Below, piece by piece: positions 54,597 through 64,000 of a stretch of DNA of 64,000 nucleotides. How positions within the stretch are numbered: position 1 is the first letter of the stretch; the number at the start of each line of letters is the position of its first letter. Origin of the DNA: Gammaproteobacteria bacterium (GTDB lineage: Bacteria > Pseudomonadota > Gammaproteobacteria > Pseudomonadales > Cellvibrionaceae); assembly GCA_021151625.1 (NCBI GenBank), contig JAGKWY010000016.1, positions 9,222-73,221 of the forward strand. Reading direction: 5' to 3'. The position numbers were made by a program, and so were the translations under genes. The notes under the pieces are model-generated. The model worked only from the letters and a program-made list of their open reading frames with translations, was not told where the DNA came from and searched no databases.

Positions 54597-55883
54597 ATGG
54601 CACTAGCATCTACAACAAAATCAACCAATACTGCCGCTACAAAATCAAAAGCAGCGGCAACCAAAGCCAGGCAGGTCCCCACCACTAACACTTATGTTTA
54701 TAAAGGTGTAGATAAAAAGGGCAACAAAATTCAAGGCGAAATTAATGGTGGCAGCCCTACCATTGTAAAAACCTTGCTAGCCAAACAAGGCATTACTGTT
54801 CGCTCCGTTTCCAAAAAAGCAAAACCCCTTTTTGGCTCCAGCGGAAAGGCCATCAAACCGGCAGATATTGCTGTTTTTTCCCGGCAAATGGCTACCATGA
54901 TGAAAGCAGGTGTTCCTCTGGTTCAAGCGTTTGATATTGTCGCAGACGGGCTGGAAAACCCCAACCTTCGCAAGCTGGTACTTCAAATTCGCGATAGCGT
55001 GGCGGCGGGCGGCGGCTTTGCCAACTCATTGAAGGAACACCCCAAATACTTTGATGATTTGTTTTGTAACTTGGTAGATGCTGGCGAACAATCGGGGGCA
55101 TTGGAAACCATGCTCGACCGGATTGCCACTTACAAAGAAAAAACTGAAGCATTAAAAGCAAAAATTAAAAAAGCGCTTACTTATCCCATTGCCGTAGTTG
55201 TAGTTGCAATTGTTGTTACAGGCATTCTACTTGTAAAAGTCGTCCCCCAATTTGCCGAAACATTTGGCTCATTTGGCGCAAATCTACCCGCATTCACGTT
55301 ATTTGTATTGCATCTGTCTGAATTAGCCCAAGCCTACTGGTTCTATGCGCTTGTGGGGATTGCATTAACTATCTTTGGCTTTAGAGAAGCTACACGAAGA
55401 TCAGATGCGTTTGCTTATATAGTAGATAAATATATTTTGAAACTCCCCATTATTGGGCAAATTATTTACCTCTCTATAATGGCTAGATTTGCCAGAACAT
55501 TGGCAACAACCTTTGCTGCAGGCGTTCCACTGATAGATGCCTTAACATCAGTTGCAGGAGCAGCAGGTAATCGTATTTATGCAAATGCAATCATAAAAGT
55601 GCGCGAAGATGTATCAACTGGTATCCAACTTAATACTGCGTTAAAAGCAAAAGCAATCTTCCCAACTTTATTAGTGCAAATGTCCGCAATTGGCGAAGAG
55701 TCCGGGGCGCTAGATGCCATGCTAGATAAGGTAGCGGTTTATTACGAAGAAGCAGTAGACAATATGGTTGATAGCCTTACCTCTCTTTTAGAACCGATGA
55801 TCATGTCTGTTTTAGGGATTCTCGTTGGGGGATTAATGGTTGCAATGTACCTTCCGATATTTCAACTTGGTTCGGTCATATAA
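54597..55883 (+). CDS. pilC: Type IV pilus inner-membrane platform protein
   Basis: 428 residues from the ATG at 54597, four bases after pilB; the open frame extends into pilB to 54561. It has two T2SSF domains (about 95-220 and 300-420) with repeated motifs FSRQMATMMKAGVPLVQAF and FARTLATTFAAGVPLIDAL, and three membrane helices. The N-terminus is Ser/Thr/Ala/Lys-rich before the YKGVDKKGNKIQGE strand. It couples PilB rotation to pilin insertion. Confidence 0.97.
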   Translation: MALASTTKSTNTAATKSKAAATKARQVPTTNTYVYKGVDKKGNKIQGEINGGSPTIVKTLLAKQGITVRSVSKKAKPLFGSSGKAIKPADIAVFSRQMATMMKAGVPLVQAFDIVADGLENPNLRKLVLQIRDSVAAGGGFANSLKEHPKYFDDLFCNLVDAGEQSGALETMLDRIATYKEKTEALKAKIKKALTYPIAVVVVAIVVTGILLVKVVPQFAETFGSFGANLPAFTLFVLHLSELAQAYWFYALVGIALTIFGFREATRRSDAFAYIVDKYILKLPIIGQIIYLSIMARFARTLATTFAAGVPLIDALTSVAGAAGNRIYANAIIKVREDVSTGIQLNTALKAKAIFPTLLVQMSAIGEESGALDAMLDKVAVYYEEAVDNMVDSLTSLLEPMIMSVLGILVGGLMVAMYLPIFQLGSVI

Positions 55884-55885
55884 AA

Positions 55886-56782
55886 GTGGATTTTTTTGTT
55901 GTTTTGCAATTGCATCCAGCCTTTGGTCTTACAGTCGTATGTATTTTAGGTCTATTAGTTGGCAGCTTTTTAAATGTTGTTATCTATCGTGTCCCCAAAA
56001 TAATGGAGCGAGACTGGAATAACCAGTGCAAAGAGTTTCTTGCCTGTAATGGAGACATAACCGCTACTTCTGACACTAACGAACTATCTGAGCCATTTAA
56101 CTTAATGGTTCCAGGTTCACATTGCCCTCACTGTGGGCACAAAATCAAATCATGGGAAAACATTCCAGTTATTAGCTACGTAATTCTTGGGGGAAAATGC
56201 TCCAAATGCAAAACAAGAATTTCTGCCCGTTACCCAATCATTGAGCTAACCACAGGGCTGCTATCAATTGCAGTGGTTTATTACACCGGAATCAATTGGA
56301 ATGGTTTGGCTGCGCTGGTATTCACTTGGTCCCTCATCGCATTAACCATGATCGACTTTGATACTTATCTGTTACCAGATGACATTACCCTACCGCTACT
56401 ATGGCTTGGATTAATTGTTAATAGTTTTAATACTTTTACTGATTTATCCAGCTCGTTATGGGGCGCAATTGCTGGTTACCTATCACTTTGGTCAGTGTAC
56501 AAGTTGTTTAAGTTGCTGACAGGTAAAGAGGGGATGGGGTATGGTGACTTCAAATTGCTGGCGGCGCTGGGAGCCTGGATGGGCTGGCAAATGTTGACAC
56601 AAATTATTTTATTGTCATCGTTTGTTGGGGCGGTGATTGGCATCAGCTTAATTGCCATTCGCGGCCGCGATAAAAATATACCCATCCCCTTTGGCCCTTA
56701 TTTGGCTATCGCCGGCTGGATTGCATTTGTATGGGGCGACACAATTAATCAGGCTTATTTGAAGCTATTCGTCAGCTACTGA
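55886..56782 (+). CDS. pilD: Prepilin peptidase / N-methyltransferase
   Basis: 298 residues from a GTG at 55886, two bases after pilC. Eight or so membrane helices. The zinc-binding Cys pairs are in CPHCGHK and CSKCKTR, the latter followed by ISARYPIIEL. The two catalytic Asp residues are in ALTMIDFDTYLLPDD and GMGYGDFKLLAALGAWMGW. It cleaves the pilin leader and N-methylates the new Phe1. Confidence 0.97.
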   Translation: MDFFVVLQLHPAFGLTVVCILGLLVGSFLNVVIYRVPKIMERDWNNQCKEFLACNGDITATSDTNELSEPFNLMVPGSHCPHCGHKIKSWENIPVISYVILGGKCSKCKTRISARYPIIELTTGLLSIAVVYYTGINWNGLAALVFTWSLIALTMIDFDTYLLPDDITLPLLWLGLIVNSFNTFTDLSSSLWGAIAGYLSLWSVYKLFKLLTGKEGMGYGDFKLLAALGAWMGWQMLTQIILLSSFVGAVIGISLIAIRGRDKNIPIPFGPYLAIAGWIAFVWGDTINQAYLKLFVSY

Positions 56783-56784
56783 TT

Positions 56785-57411
56785 ATGGCAAACAAAAAAT
56801 TCATTATCGGACTTACCGGAGGGATAGGCAGCGGCAAGTCCGAAGTGTGTCGCCGCTTTATTGCCAAAGGTATTGCGGTTATTGATGCAGACATAGTTGC
56901 GCGTGAGGTAGTAGAACCAGGCATGCCAGCCCTGGAAAAAATCTGCATACATTTTGGTGATAGTATTTTATTCACATCTGTAGACAATCAACCCCCAGCG
57001 CTCAATCGCTCAAAACTACGCGAGATAATCTTTAGCAACCCTGATGAAAAAACATGGCTTGAGCAGCTATTACATCCGCTAATAAACCAAAGCATTCGCA
57101 CACAACTGAACAACGCAAAAAGCCCCTATTGTATTCTTGCATCACCTTTATTGCTGGAAACACAACAATACATGTTAGTTGATAGAATTCTTGTAGTAGA
57201 TACAGCAGAGCAACTGCAACTTGAACGGGCCAGCCAACGTGACGCCAACAATGAAGCGCAAATCAGAGCCATAATGCAAACGCAATTGTCGCGTCAAGAT
57301 CGCTGTGCGCGAGCTAATGATATTATTCAAAACCACGGGAATCTTAACGAGCTAGACGAACAGATAGAAAAGCTACATCAGCTTTATTTAGGACTGGCCA
57401 GCAACAGCTAA
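56785..57411 (+). CDS. coaE: Dephospho-CoA kinase
   Basis: 208 residues, normal length. P-loop GLTGGIGSGKSEV at residues about 9-21, then VIDADIVAREVVEPG and the lid-region HPLINQ. It phosphorylates dephospho-CoA, the last step of coenzyme A synthesis. It starts two bases after pilD, an arrangement common in gammaproteobacteria. Confidence 0.97.
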   Translation: MANKKFIIGLTGGIGSGKSEVCRRFIAKGIAVIDADIVAREVVEPGMPALEKICIHFGDSILFTSVDNQPPALNRSKLREIIFSNPDEKTWLEQLLHPLINQSIRTQLNNAKSPYCILASPLLLETQQYMLVDRILVVDTAEQLQLERASQRDANNEAQIRAIMQTQLSRQDRCARANDIIQNHGNLNELDEQIEKLHQLYLGLASNS

Positions 57412-57430
57412 CCCAATACAAGATATATTT

Positions 57431-57646
57431 ATGTCAGAATCTACCCACTCAGAAATGAAAAACCAAGAAATCAAACTCGCTTGCCCAACCTGCAAAAAAA
57501 CGGTTTTATGGAACGATGATTTTCCTTTTCGCCCATTTTGTTGTGACCGCTGCCGATTAATCGACTTGGGTGAGTGGGCCAGTGAAAATCATCGCATTGC
57601 CGGAGATGATCTCGACATCAATTCTGAAGATGAATTTCAACGTTAA
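57431..57646 (+). CDS. yacG: DNA gyrase inhibitor / zinc protein YacG
   Basis: 71 residues. The zinc site is Cys18, Cys21, Cys37 and Cys41 (CPTC...CCDRC, C-x2-C-x15-C-x3-C), followed by RLIDLGEWASENHRI. E. coli YacG binds GyrB and blocks DNA binding by gyrase. Last gene of the pilB run and convergent with the Nudix fusion gene. Confidence 0.95.
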   Translation: MSESTHSEMKNQEIKLACPTCKKTVLWNDDFPFRPFCCDRCRLIDLGEWASENHRIAGDDLDINSEDEFQR

Positions 57647-57647
57647 A

Positions 57648-58601
57648 TCACCACCAGGCACTAATACCCGCAACCCCCTGTGCTCCAACTGATCTAGCTT
57701 GAACAATATCATTTTGCCCAACACCACCTAACGCATAAACAGGCACGTTAGCTAACTCGACCAGGACTTTAAAGTTACTCCACTCTAGAGGCACAGCCCC
57801 TGGGTGAGAGCTGGTTTTTTTCACGGGAGACAGCAACAAATAGTCTGCGCCAATTTGTTGTGCATGTGTAATTTCCTGCTCATTGTGGCAAGAAACACCC
57901 AGAATAAAACGGGTGGCAATTGGACGGGCAGATATAGCAGCTGCATTATAACTATTCAAATGCAAGGCTATAGTTGCGAAGGGAAATAACTCAACAACCT
58001 CTTCAAATAAATCAACCGAAGAGTTAATAAGTAAGGTTGCGGAAAATTTTTCGGTAAGTGACACAGCCTTACCCAACAAGTGTTTGTACGCGATCAAATC
58101 CAGCTTATCTACACGGAACTGTACAAGACGAATACCCTGTTGCAATGCACGGGATAATCTTTGACAAAAATCATCTACATCAACAAAATCGCCGGTAATT
58201 AAATATTTATCCCCTAGCTCCAGTGCCTTAATTATAGGTTTATTTGCAGCAGGAAATTCATAATTGCCCAGCTCACTTACAGAAGCCCAACAGATTGGCT
58301 GCCCCTCAGCACCACAGGGCTGCCCATCAAAATGAGTAACTTTATAAACATCAAGTAGCACGGACTTGTCTGGGTAATGATGACGGATTTGAATCAGCGG
58401 CTCGCTGGCAATAACACTAATTGCCAACTCTTCTTTTAACTCGCGCCACAAGGCTTGCTGAACAGATTCGCCTGCATCAACCTTGCCGCCCGGAAACTCC
58501 CACAAACCACCCTGATGGGCAGTTTGCGGGCGCTTAGCTATCAGGATCTTGCCATCGGAACCAACAATCACGCCGACAGCTACATGAATTAATTTAGTCA
58601 C
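57648..58601 (-). CDS. Nudix hydrolase / thiamine phosphate synthase-like fusion
   Basis: 317 residues. The N-terminal MutT-type Nudix domain (about 1-130) has the full Nudix box GGKVDAGESVQQALWRELKEEL. The C-terminal domain (about 135-317) is a ThiE-like TIM barrel with LGVSCHNEQEI, ADYLLLSPVKKTSSHPG and YALGGVGQNDI. Such fusions follow argJ in many gammaproteobacteria. The Nudix part would remove 8-oxo-dGTP, while the role of the ThiE-like part is unsettled and it may not make thiamine phosphate. It follows argJ after 16 bases. Confidence 0.92.
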   Translation of the reverse strand: MTKLIHVAVGVIVGSDGKILIAKRPQTAHQGGLWEFPGGKVDAGESVQQALWRELKEELAISVIASEPLIQIRHHYPDKSVLLDVYKVTHFDGQPCGAEGQPICWASVSELGNYEFPAANKPIIKALELGDKYLITGDFVDVDDFCQRLSRALQQGIRLVQFRVDKLDLIAYKHLLGKAVSLTEKFSATLLINSSVDLFEEVVELFPFATIALHLNSYNAAAISARPIATRFILGVSCHNEQEITHAQQIGADYLLLSPVKKTSSHPGAVPLEWSNFKVLVELANVPVYALGGVGQNDIVQARSVGAQGVAGISAWW

Positions 58602-58617
58602 AGCAAAACCAAATTAA

Positions 58618-59838
58618 TTAGGAGCGATAGTCCGCATTAATACGAACATACTCATAGGATAGGTCTGTCGTCCACACAGTTTCAGCGAATTCACCACGGC
58701 CAAGATTGATATTAATCGCAATCTCCGCCTGATTCATTACCGCCTGCCCCTGCTCTTCTGTGTAGGTTTTTGCACGACCGCCATTTTCTACAATCAGGGT
58801 TTCATTCAAATGTACACGAACTTTCGTTGCATCAAGATTGGGAACACCGGCATAGCCAATTGCTGCAACAATGCGCCCCCAGTTGGGGTCCGATGCAAAC
58901 AGCGCTGTTTTAATCAAAGGCGAATGAGCAACTGCGTAAGCAACATCCAGGCATTCATCACGATTTGCACCGCCACTTACCGCCACAGTAACAAACTTGG
59001 TGGCACCTTCGCCATCACTCACAATTGCCTTGGCAAGATGCACATGCGCAGCAATAATTATTTCACGCAACTTTGCATACAATTCACTACCAGTATCAGT
59101 AATTTCCGGTAGATCCACTTGACCTGTGGCCATTAAAATACAGGAGTCATTGGTTGAAGTATCCCCATCAATCGTAATTCGATTGAAGGATTTGTCTGCA
59201 GCCTCACGCGCAAGATCTTGCAATAGCGATTGGGAAATTTTTGCATCAGTCGCGATATAACCCAACATAGTCGCCATATTGGGTTTGATCATGCCTGCAC
59301 CTTTGGAAATACCATTCACAGTAATGATTTTGCCCTGGTGCTCGAATTGCTGACTAAAGCCTTTTGCGCGAGTATCGGTAGTCATAATACCTGCACCAGC
59401 ATCATCCCAACCATTTTCATGGGCTTTTTGTAGCGCCTCAGGAATCACTGCTGTGATTTTTTGTACTGGCAAAGGCTCACCAATTACCCCGGTAGAAAAT
59501 GGCAGCACTTGCTCTTGCTTCAAACCAGAAAGCTGAGCTATAGCAGCACAGGTTGCCTTTGCATCAAGTAAACCCTGCTCGCCAGTACAAGCATTAGCAT
59601 TGCCCGAATTAATTACTAAAAAGCGAATCGGCGCTTTTGCCAGATGCTCTTTACAAACCGTAACCGGCGCAGCACAAAATGCATTTTTGGTAAACACGCC
59701 AGCAACACTGGAACCTTCAGCTAATTCGAATAACACCACATCGCGGCGACCAACTTTTTTAATGCCTGCGCTAACAGCGGTACATTTCACACCTTTTACG
59801 GGGTGCATTTGCGGAAAAGGATATTCACCAACTGCCAT
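58618..59838 (-). CDS. argJ: Bifunctional ornithine acetyltransferase / N-acetylglutamate synthase
   Basis: 406 residues. The self-cleavage site is KPNMATMLG with nucleophile Thr190, giving alpha and beta chains. Other family segments are FLVINSGNANACTGEQG, FSTGVIGEPLP, TTDTRAKG and ITIDGDTSTNDSC. It moves acetyl from N-acetylornithine to glutamate in arginine synthesis. It lies 58 bases after secA on the same strand. Confidence 0.97.
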   Translation of the reverse strand: MAVGEYPFPQMHPVKGVKCTAVSAGIKKVGRRDVVLFELAEGSSVAGVFTKNAFCAAPVTVCKEHLAKAPIRFLVINSGNANACTGEQGLLDAKATCAAIAQLSGLKQEQVLPFSTGVIGEPLPVQKITAVIPEALQKAHENGWDDAGAGIMTTDTRAKGFSQQFEHQGKIITVNGISKGAGMIKPNMATMLGYIATDAKISQSLLQDLAREAADKSFNRITIDGDTSTNDSCILMATGQVDLPEITDTGSELYAKLREIIIAAHVHLAKAIVSDGEGATKFVTVAVSGGANRDECLDVAYAVAHSPLIKTALFASDPNWGRIVAAIGYAGVPNLDATKVRVHLNETLIVENGGRAKTYTEEQGQAVMNQAEIAININLGRGEFAETVWTTDLSYEYVRINADYRS

Positions 59839-59896
59839 AACTAAATTCTCTAAAAAATTTGCAGACGTTCTTAGTCAAACCAAGTCGCTCGAAAAA

Positions 59897-62635
59897 TTAT
59901 TCCAACTGACCATGACAACTTTTGTATTTTTTGCCAGACCCGCATGGGCATGGATCATTGCGCCCCACTTTGCGGCCTTCACGCACAACCGGAGTTTGTG
60001 AACGAGGTGCAGCAGCCTGCTCTTCCTCTGGCTCACCCAGGGCAGAAAGCTCATCGTGACGTAGCTGCATTTTCTGACGCGCAAGCTCTTCGCGACGCTG
60101 ATTTTCCATAGCTTCCATTTGCTCACGTGTAACAGGTTCTACACGAGCCATCAAATGTACAGTTTCACGCTTCACGGTCATCAGCAGACTTTGGAACAAT
60201 TCAAATGCTTCGCGCTTGTATTCCTGTTTTGGGTTGCGCTGTGCGTAAGAACGCAGGTTAATTCCCTGACGCAGGTGATCCATAGTTGCCAAGTGCTCTT
60301 TCCAGGCATTATCCAACACTTGCAGCATGACTTGTTTTTCAATCTCGATAAGAATCTCGCCAATGCGCTCGCATTTAGCATTGTAAGCACCTTGAATCTC
60401 ATCCAGGATTTTCTGACGCAGAGTTTCTTCATGCAATCGAGTATCTTCTTCCAGCCATTTTGCAACAGGCAATGGTATGCCATAGTCCATTTGGATTTGC
60501 TTTTCCAAACCCGGAACATCCCATTGATCCTCAATGGATTGAGGAGGAATAAAACCATTTACCATTTCTTCAACTACTTCAGCACGAATCGCTGTAATAG
60601 TGTCGCGGATGGAATCAGCTTCGAGCAGTTCATTGCGCTGGTGATAAATAATTTGGCGCTGCTCATTTGCAACATCGTCGAACTCAAGCAGTTGTTTACG
60701 GATGTCAAAGTTTCTACCTTCCACTTTGCGCTGGGCTTTCTCAATAGCGTTATTCACCATGCGGTGCTCAATTGCTTCGCCCTTCTCCATACCTAACGCC
60801 TGCATAAAATTACGCACACGCTCGGAAGCAAAAATACGCATCAGGTTATCTTCAAGAGACAAATAGAAACGTGTCAAGCCTGGATCGCCCTGACGCCCTG
60901 CACGACCGCGCAACTGGTTATCAATACGACGAGACTCATGGCGCTCAGTACCAATAATATGCAGACCACCCGCAGCCAACACGGTTTCATGGCGTTGCTT
61001 CCACTCGGTTTTAATCGCATCAATTTGTTCTTGTGTTGGATTTTCCAGTTTGGCGACATCAGACTCCCAACGCCCACCCAGCACGATATCAGTACCGCGA
61101 CCAGCCATGTTGGTGGCAATAGTGACCGCACTTGGACGACCAGCCTGCGCAATAATTTCTGCTTCCTGTGCGTGGAATTTTGCGTTCAACACCTGGTGCT
61201 TAATGCCCGCCTTGGTTAAACGACGAGACATTTCTTCCGAGGTTTCAATTGATGCAGTCCCCACCAGAATCGGGGCGTTTTTCGCTTGGAAGGTTTTGAC
61301 ATCTTCAACAATAGCGAGATATTTTTCTTCCAATGACAAATACACTTTGTCATTCATATCAATACGTTGAATAGTTCTGTTGGTAGGAATTACCACCACA
61401 TCCAAACCATAAATTTCACGGAACTCGTAAGCTTCGGTATCCGCAGTACCTGTCATACCAGCAAGTGTTGGGTATAAACGGAAATAGTTTTGGAATGTTG
61501 TTGATGCGAGAGTTTGGCTTTCACTTTGAATTGCCACGCCTTCTTTGGCTTCAATTGCCTGATGCAATCCTTCTGACAAGCGACGACCAGGCATAGTACG
61601 GCCAGTGTGTTCGTCAATTAAAACAACCTGACCTTCTTGCACAATATATTCAACATTCAGATGAAATAATGCATGAGCACGGAGCGCAGAATTTACGTGA
61701 TGCAATAATGCGAGATTGTTTGCTGCATACAGGTTTTGATCAGGCGGCAACATGCCAGACTGAATCAACAGGTCCTCTACTTTTTGATGCCCATCTTCAG
61801 TTAACTCAACCTGACGGGATTTTTCATCGACAGTGAAATCGCCCGCCTCGGTAATTACACGGCGATCGCCATCCTCACCATTATCAATTTGGCGTTTGAG
61901 CTTCAAAACCAATTGATTCATACGCTTGTAGGTTTCAGCACTATTTTCTGCAGCACCGGAAATAATGAGTGGTGTGCGCGCCTCATCAATCAAAATAGAA
62001 TCTACTTCGTCGACCACCGCAAAATTAAGCGGGCGCTGCACTTTGTCACGCTTGCTGAGCGCCATGTTATCGCGCAAATAATCGAAGCCATACTCGTTAT
62101 TAGTACCGTAAGTCACATCTGCTGCATAAGCTTCACGCTTTACAGTTGCAGGCTGCATCGATTGAATAACACCAACACTCATACCTAAAAATTCGTAGAG
62201 CGGTTTCATCCAATTGGCATCGCGGCTAGCCAAATAGTCATTCACTGTCACCACGTGCACGCCTTTACCGGCGAGAGCGTGCAAATAGCTGGGTAAAGTT
62301 GACACCAGAGTTTTACCCTCACCAGTACGCATCTCAGCGATACGACCTTCATGCAAAGTCATACCTCCAATCATCTGCACATCGAAATGACGCATACCCA
62401 TAACGCGACGCCCCGCTTCGCGTACTGTTGCAAAGGCCTCAGGTAATAGTTGATCGAGTGTTTCACCTTTTTGGAAACGCTCGCGAAACTCTGCTGTTTT
62501 GGCTTTAAGTTGCTCGTCACTGAGCTTTTGCATATCGGGTTCAAGCGCATTAATACGCACAACAACTTTATTCATGCGCTTTAATTCGCGCTCATTTTTT
62601 GAACCAAACACTGCCTTGATTAACTTACCGATCAT
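59897..62635 (-). CDS. secA: Preprotein translocase ATPase SecA
   Basis: 912 residues from the ATG at 62635 (MIGKLIKAVFGSKNERELKR), the standard SecA start; the open frame reaches 62683. Walker A MRTGEGKTL, DEVDSILIDEARTPLIISG, GTASIETSEEMS and TNMAGRGTDIVLGG are all present. The C-terminal zinc motif CPCGSGKKYKSCHG for SecB and lipid contact is intact. It drives Sec export of proteins, including the many signal-peptide proteins in this window. Confidence 0.98.
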   Translation of the reverse strand: MIGKLIKAVFGSKNERELKRMNKVVVRINALEPDMQKLSDEQLKAKTAEFRERFQKGETLDQLLPEAFATVREAGRRVMGMRHFDVQMIGGMTLHEGRIAEMRTGEGKTLVSTLPSYLHALAGKGVHVVTVNDYLASRDANWMKPLYEFLGMSVGVIQSMQPATVKREAYAADVTYGTNNEYGFDYLRDNMALSKRDKVQRPLNFAVVDEVDSILIDEARTPLIISGAAENSAETYKRMNQLVLKLKRQIDNGEDGDRRVITEAGDFTVDEKSRQVELTEDGHQKVEDLLIQSGMLPPDQNLYAANNLALLHHVNSALRAHALFHLNVEYIVQEGQVVLIDEHTGRTMPGRRLSEGLHQAIEAKEGVAIQSESQTLASTTFQNYFRLYPTLAGMTGTADTEAYEFREIYGLDVVVIPTNRTIQRIDMNDKVYLSLEEKYLAIVEDVKTFQAKNAPILVGTASIETSEEMSRRLTKAGIKHQVLNAKFHAQEAEIIAQAGRPSAVTIATNMAGRGTDIVLGGRWESDVAKLENPTQEQIDAIKTEWKQRHETVLAAGGLHIIGTERHESRRIDNQLRGRAGRQGDPGLTRFYLSLEDNLMRIFASERVRNFMQALGMEKGEAIEHRMVNNAIEKAQRKVEGRNFDIRKQLLEFDDVANEQRQIIYHQRNELLEADSIRDTITAIRAEVVEEMVNGFIPPQSIEDQWDVPGLEKQIQMDYGIPLPVAKWLEEDTRLHEETLRQKILDEIQGAYNAKCERIGEILIEIEKQVMLQVLDNAWKEHLATMDHLRQGINLRSYAQRNPKQEYKREAFELFQSLLMTVKRETVHLMARVEPVTREQMEAMENQRREELARQKMQLRHDELSALGEPEEEQAAAPRSQTPVVREGRKVGRNDPCPCGSGKKYKSCHGQLE

Positions 62636-62790
62636 GTTAAATACCGTAATAATTCCAAAAACCGAACAAAATTTGCGCAGCACACGAAGCCAAAATAATG
62701 TGATGAGCCTTAAAAAGTGGCTGGCAAGTAAATAGGAAGGAGCCGACTAAAGCAAGAGCGAAATCAAGCTAGCAGCAAAGAAGAAAGGTA

Positions 62791-63717
62791 TTAACGATTG
62801 GTGCGACGAATGTAGGCGGCAGGATCTACCACTCGCCCGTTTTTATAGACTTCGAAGTGAACATGAGGAGCTGTGGAACGCCCGGTAGAACCCGATAAGG
62901 CAATCAGCTGCCCTTTTTTTACAACATCACCGGCTTTGACGAGATTGGATTTGTTATGGGCATAGCGAGTAACCAAGCCATCGCTGTGCTTGATCTCCAC
63001 CATATTGCCATATTCAGGATGGCGCCCCGCCCAGTTAACTATGCCAGCTGCAACGCTGCTGACTTTACTTCCCTGACGGGCAGTGAAATCCAATCCGGCA
63101 TGGAATTCGGTCTTTCCTGTAAAAGGATCCGTACGATAGCCAAAGCGGGAGGAAATAAAAGAATTGGTAACCGGAGAACCTGAAACTGAGGTCTCTTCAG
63201 TCAGACTACGTTTAGCCAGCAACGCATCAATAGTATTAAGCTGCTGTTCGCGATTATCGACTTGCTGCGATAACTGATCGACAGCCGCAAAAAAATCGGG
63301 CGTTTTATAGGTATTATCGGGCGCCGCTTGAGATGGACCACCAAATCCGGGCGCCTGACTGAAATCAAATTCACCTTGCTCCAGATTGGCTGCTGATGTG
63401 AGCTTTTCACCCAGCGCATCCAGACGCATCAATCTTGCCTGCAGTTCACCCAACTTTTTGGTTAAGGCAACCAACTGCTCTTCAGAGGCCTCTCGCTCCT
63501 GCTCAATCTCGGTTTCACGAGCAGACAACATATCCATCCATGCCTGATCGGTATTGAAGAAGCCATCGCGCTCATCAGATACCAGCCAGCTATAACCCCA
63601 AGCGCCAACAAAGGTGGGAATACCCAACAGACACACAGACAAAAACGCACGCGTCCACCCACCAAGAGTGAAGCTGCGAGCCTGCGCATGATCTTTGTTG
63701 ACGATAATAATCTTCAT
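62791..63717 (-). CDS. M23 (LytM-type) metallopeptidase
   Basis: 308 residues. One N-terminal membrane helix (about 25-47; FLSVCLLGIPTFVGAWGYSW) is followed by a coiled coil (about 65-110) and a C-terminal peptidase M23 domain (about 185-305). The zinc ligands are in FHAGLDFTARQG (His and Asp) and APHVHFEVY (HxH). It may cleave peptidoglycan peptides. A gene of this type upstream of secA is typical for pseudomonads and relatives. Confidence 0.93.
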   Translation of the reverse strand: MKIIIVNKDHAQARSFTLGGWTRAFLSVCLLGIPTFVGAWGYSWLVSDERDGFFNTDQAWMDMLSARETEIEQEREASEEQLVALTKKLGELQARLMRLDALGEKLTSAANLEQGEFDFSQAPGFGGPSQAAPDNTYKTPDFFAAVDQLSQQVDNREQQLNTIDALLAKRSLTEETSVSGSPVTNSFISSRFGYRTDPFTGKTEFHAGLDFTARQGSKVSSVAAGIVNWAGRHPEYGNMVEIKHSDGLVTRYAHNKSNLVKAGDVVKKGQLIALSGSTGRSTAPHVHFEVYKNGRVVDPAAYIRRTNR

Positions 63718-64000
63718 TTAGAAATCTACTTTTTTATTCATAAAAAGAACTCCTACAACTATTGGCGTTGTGTAAAGTTCCCGCTAAAAAGTTCGACTCT
63801 CAGGTAACGACTATTTCAATACACTGAATTAAATACATCCGATTAAAACGCTTTCGAATTATTCAAAGACGATTAAAAACGTTTTAAAACAAGCAGTTAC
63901 ACAAATTTCACAGCGGAAATAAGGCAGTGCGGAGATTCCTTGCAAAGGGCGCATAAGTGCGCGAATCCGAAATATCGCACAGAAGGGAAGGATTTAACAA
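63718..64000. other. Region upstream of the M23 gene
   Basis: 283 bases with no gene. The M23 promoter lies here. The last bases (gaagggaaggatttaacaa) look like a ribosome site for a plus-strand gene starting just beyond the window. Confidence 0.4.

Noticed and set aside
60119..60796. 225-codon plus-strand open frame
   Set aside because: It is the antisense shadow of secA.

Overview
The window looks like the chromosome of a gammaproteobacterium of the Cellvibrio group (Cellvibrionaceae). The main reason is a xyloglucan utilisation locus with the gene set known from Cellvibrio japonicus (xyl31A, bgl35A, a TonB-dependent receptor, afc95A). The pil, secA-argJ and coaE-yacG neighbourhoods are also typical of gammaproteobacteria. 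The taxon is inferred from gene content only.

Layout. 1-5616: a cut-off periplasmic binding-type protein, a GH103 lytic transglycosylase lipoprotein, then an envelope-stress-like operon (two LiaF-like membrane proteins, a LytS-type kinase, a LytTR regulator and a Rof-like Rho antiterminator). 5741-10689: a luciferase-like oxidoreductase gene followed by an accessory block. That block holds a 5'-truncated Rhs end with an HExxH toxin tip, remnants of two older tips, and four secreted or lipoprotein immunity-like genes, most with their own terminator. It is bounded by two 230-bp direct repeats of the oxidoreductase 5' end. 10998-12870: a possible broken small gene, then an unrecognised three-gene membrane operon whose last protein ends in a ubiquitin-like (beta-grasp) domain.

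13074-25354: the xyloglucan locus on the minus strand, read as flavin halogenase, GH95 fucosidase, TonB receptor, GH35 galactosidase and GH31 xylosidase. The receptor would import xyloglucan oligosaccharides, and the three glycosidases would remove fucose, galactose and xylose. 25573-30597: a NIT-like helical protein, phospholipase A (pldA), and a DUF1631 gene coupled to a PilZ gene. A second DUF1631 paralogue lies at 44432-47017.

31084-39190: a guanidine-I riboswitch followed by an ABC transporter, two DUF1989 proteins (carboxyguanidine deiminase subunits) and a urea/guanidine carboxylase. The binding-protein gene has lost its 5' end, and no allophanate hydrolase is present in the window. 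39377-44122: a full-length secreted Rhs protein with a Cys-rich tip and a small putative immunity gene.

47235-64000: mostly housekeeping. It contains nadC, a type IV pilus region (tfpZ, a membrane/spermidine-synthase fusion, pilA with a sigma-54 promoter, pilBCD), coaE, yacG, a Nudix/thiamine-phosphate-synthase fusion, argJ, secA and an M23 peptidase. I saw no tRNA, rRNA, CRISPR array or transposase gene.
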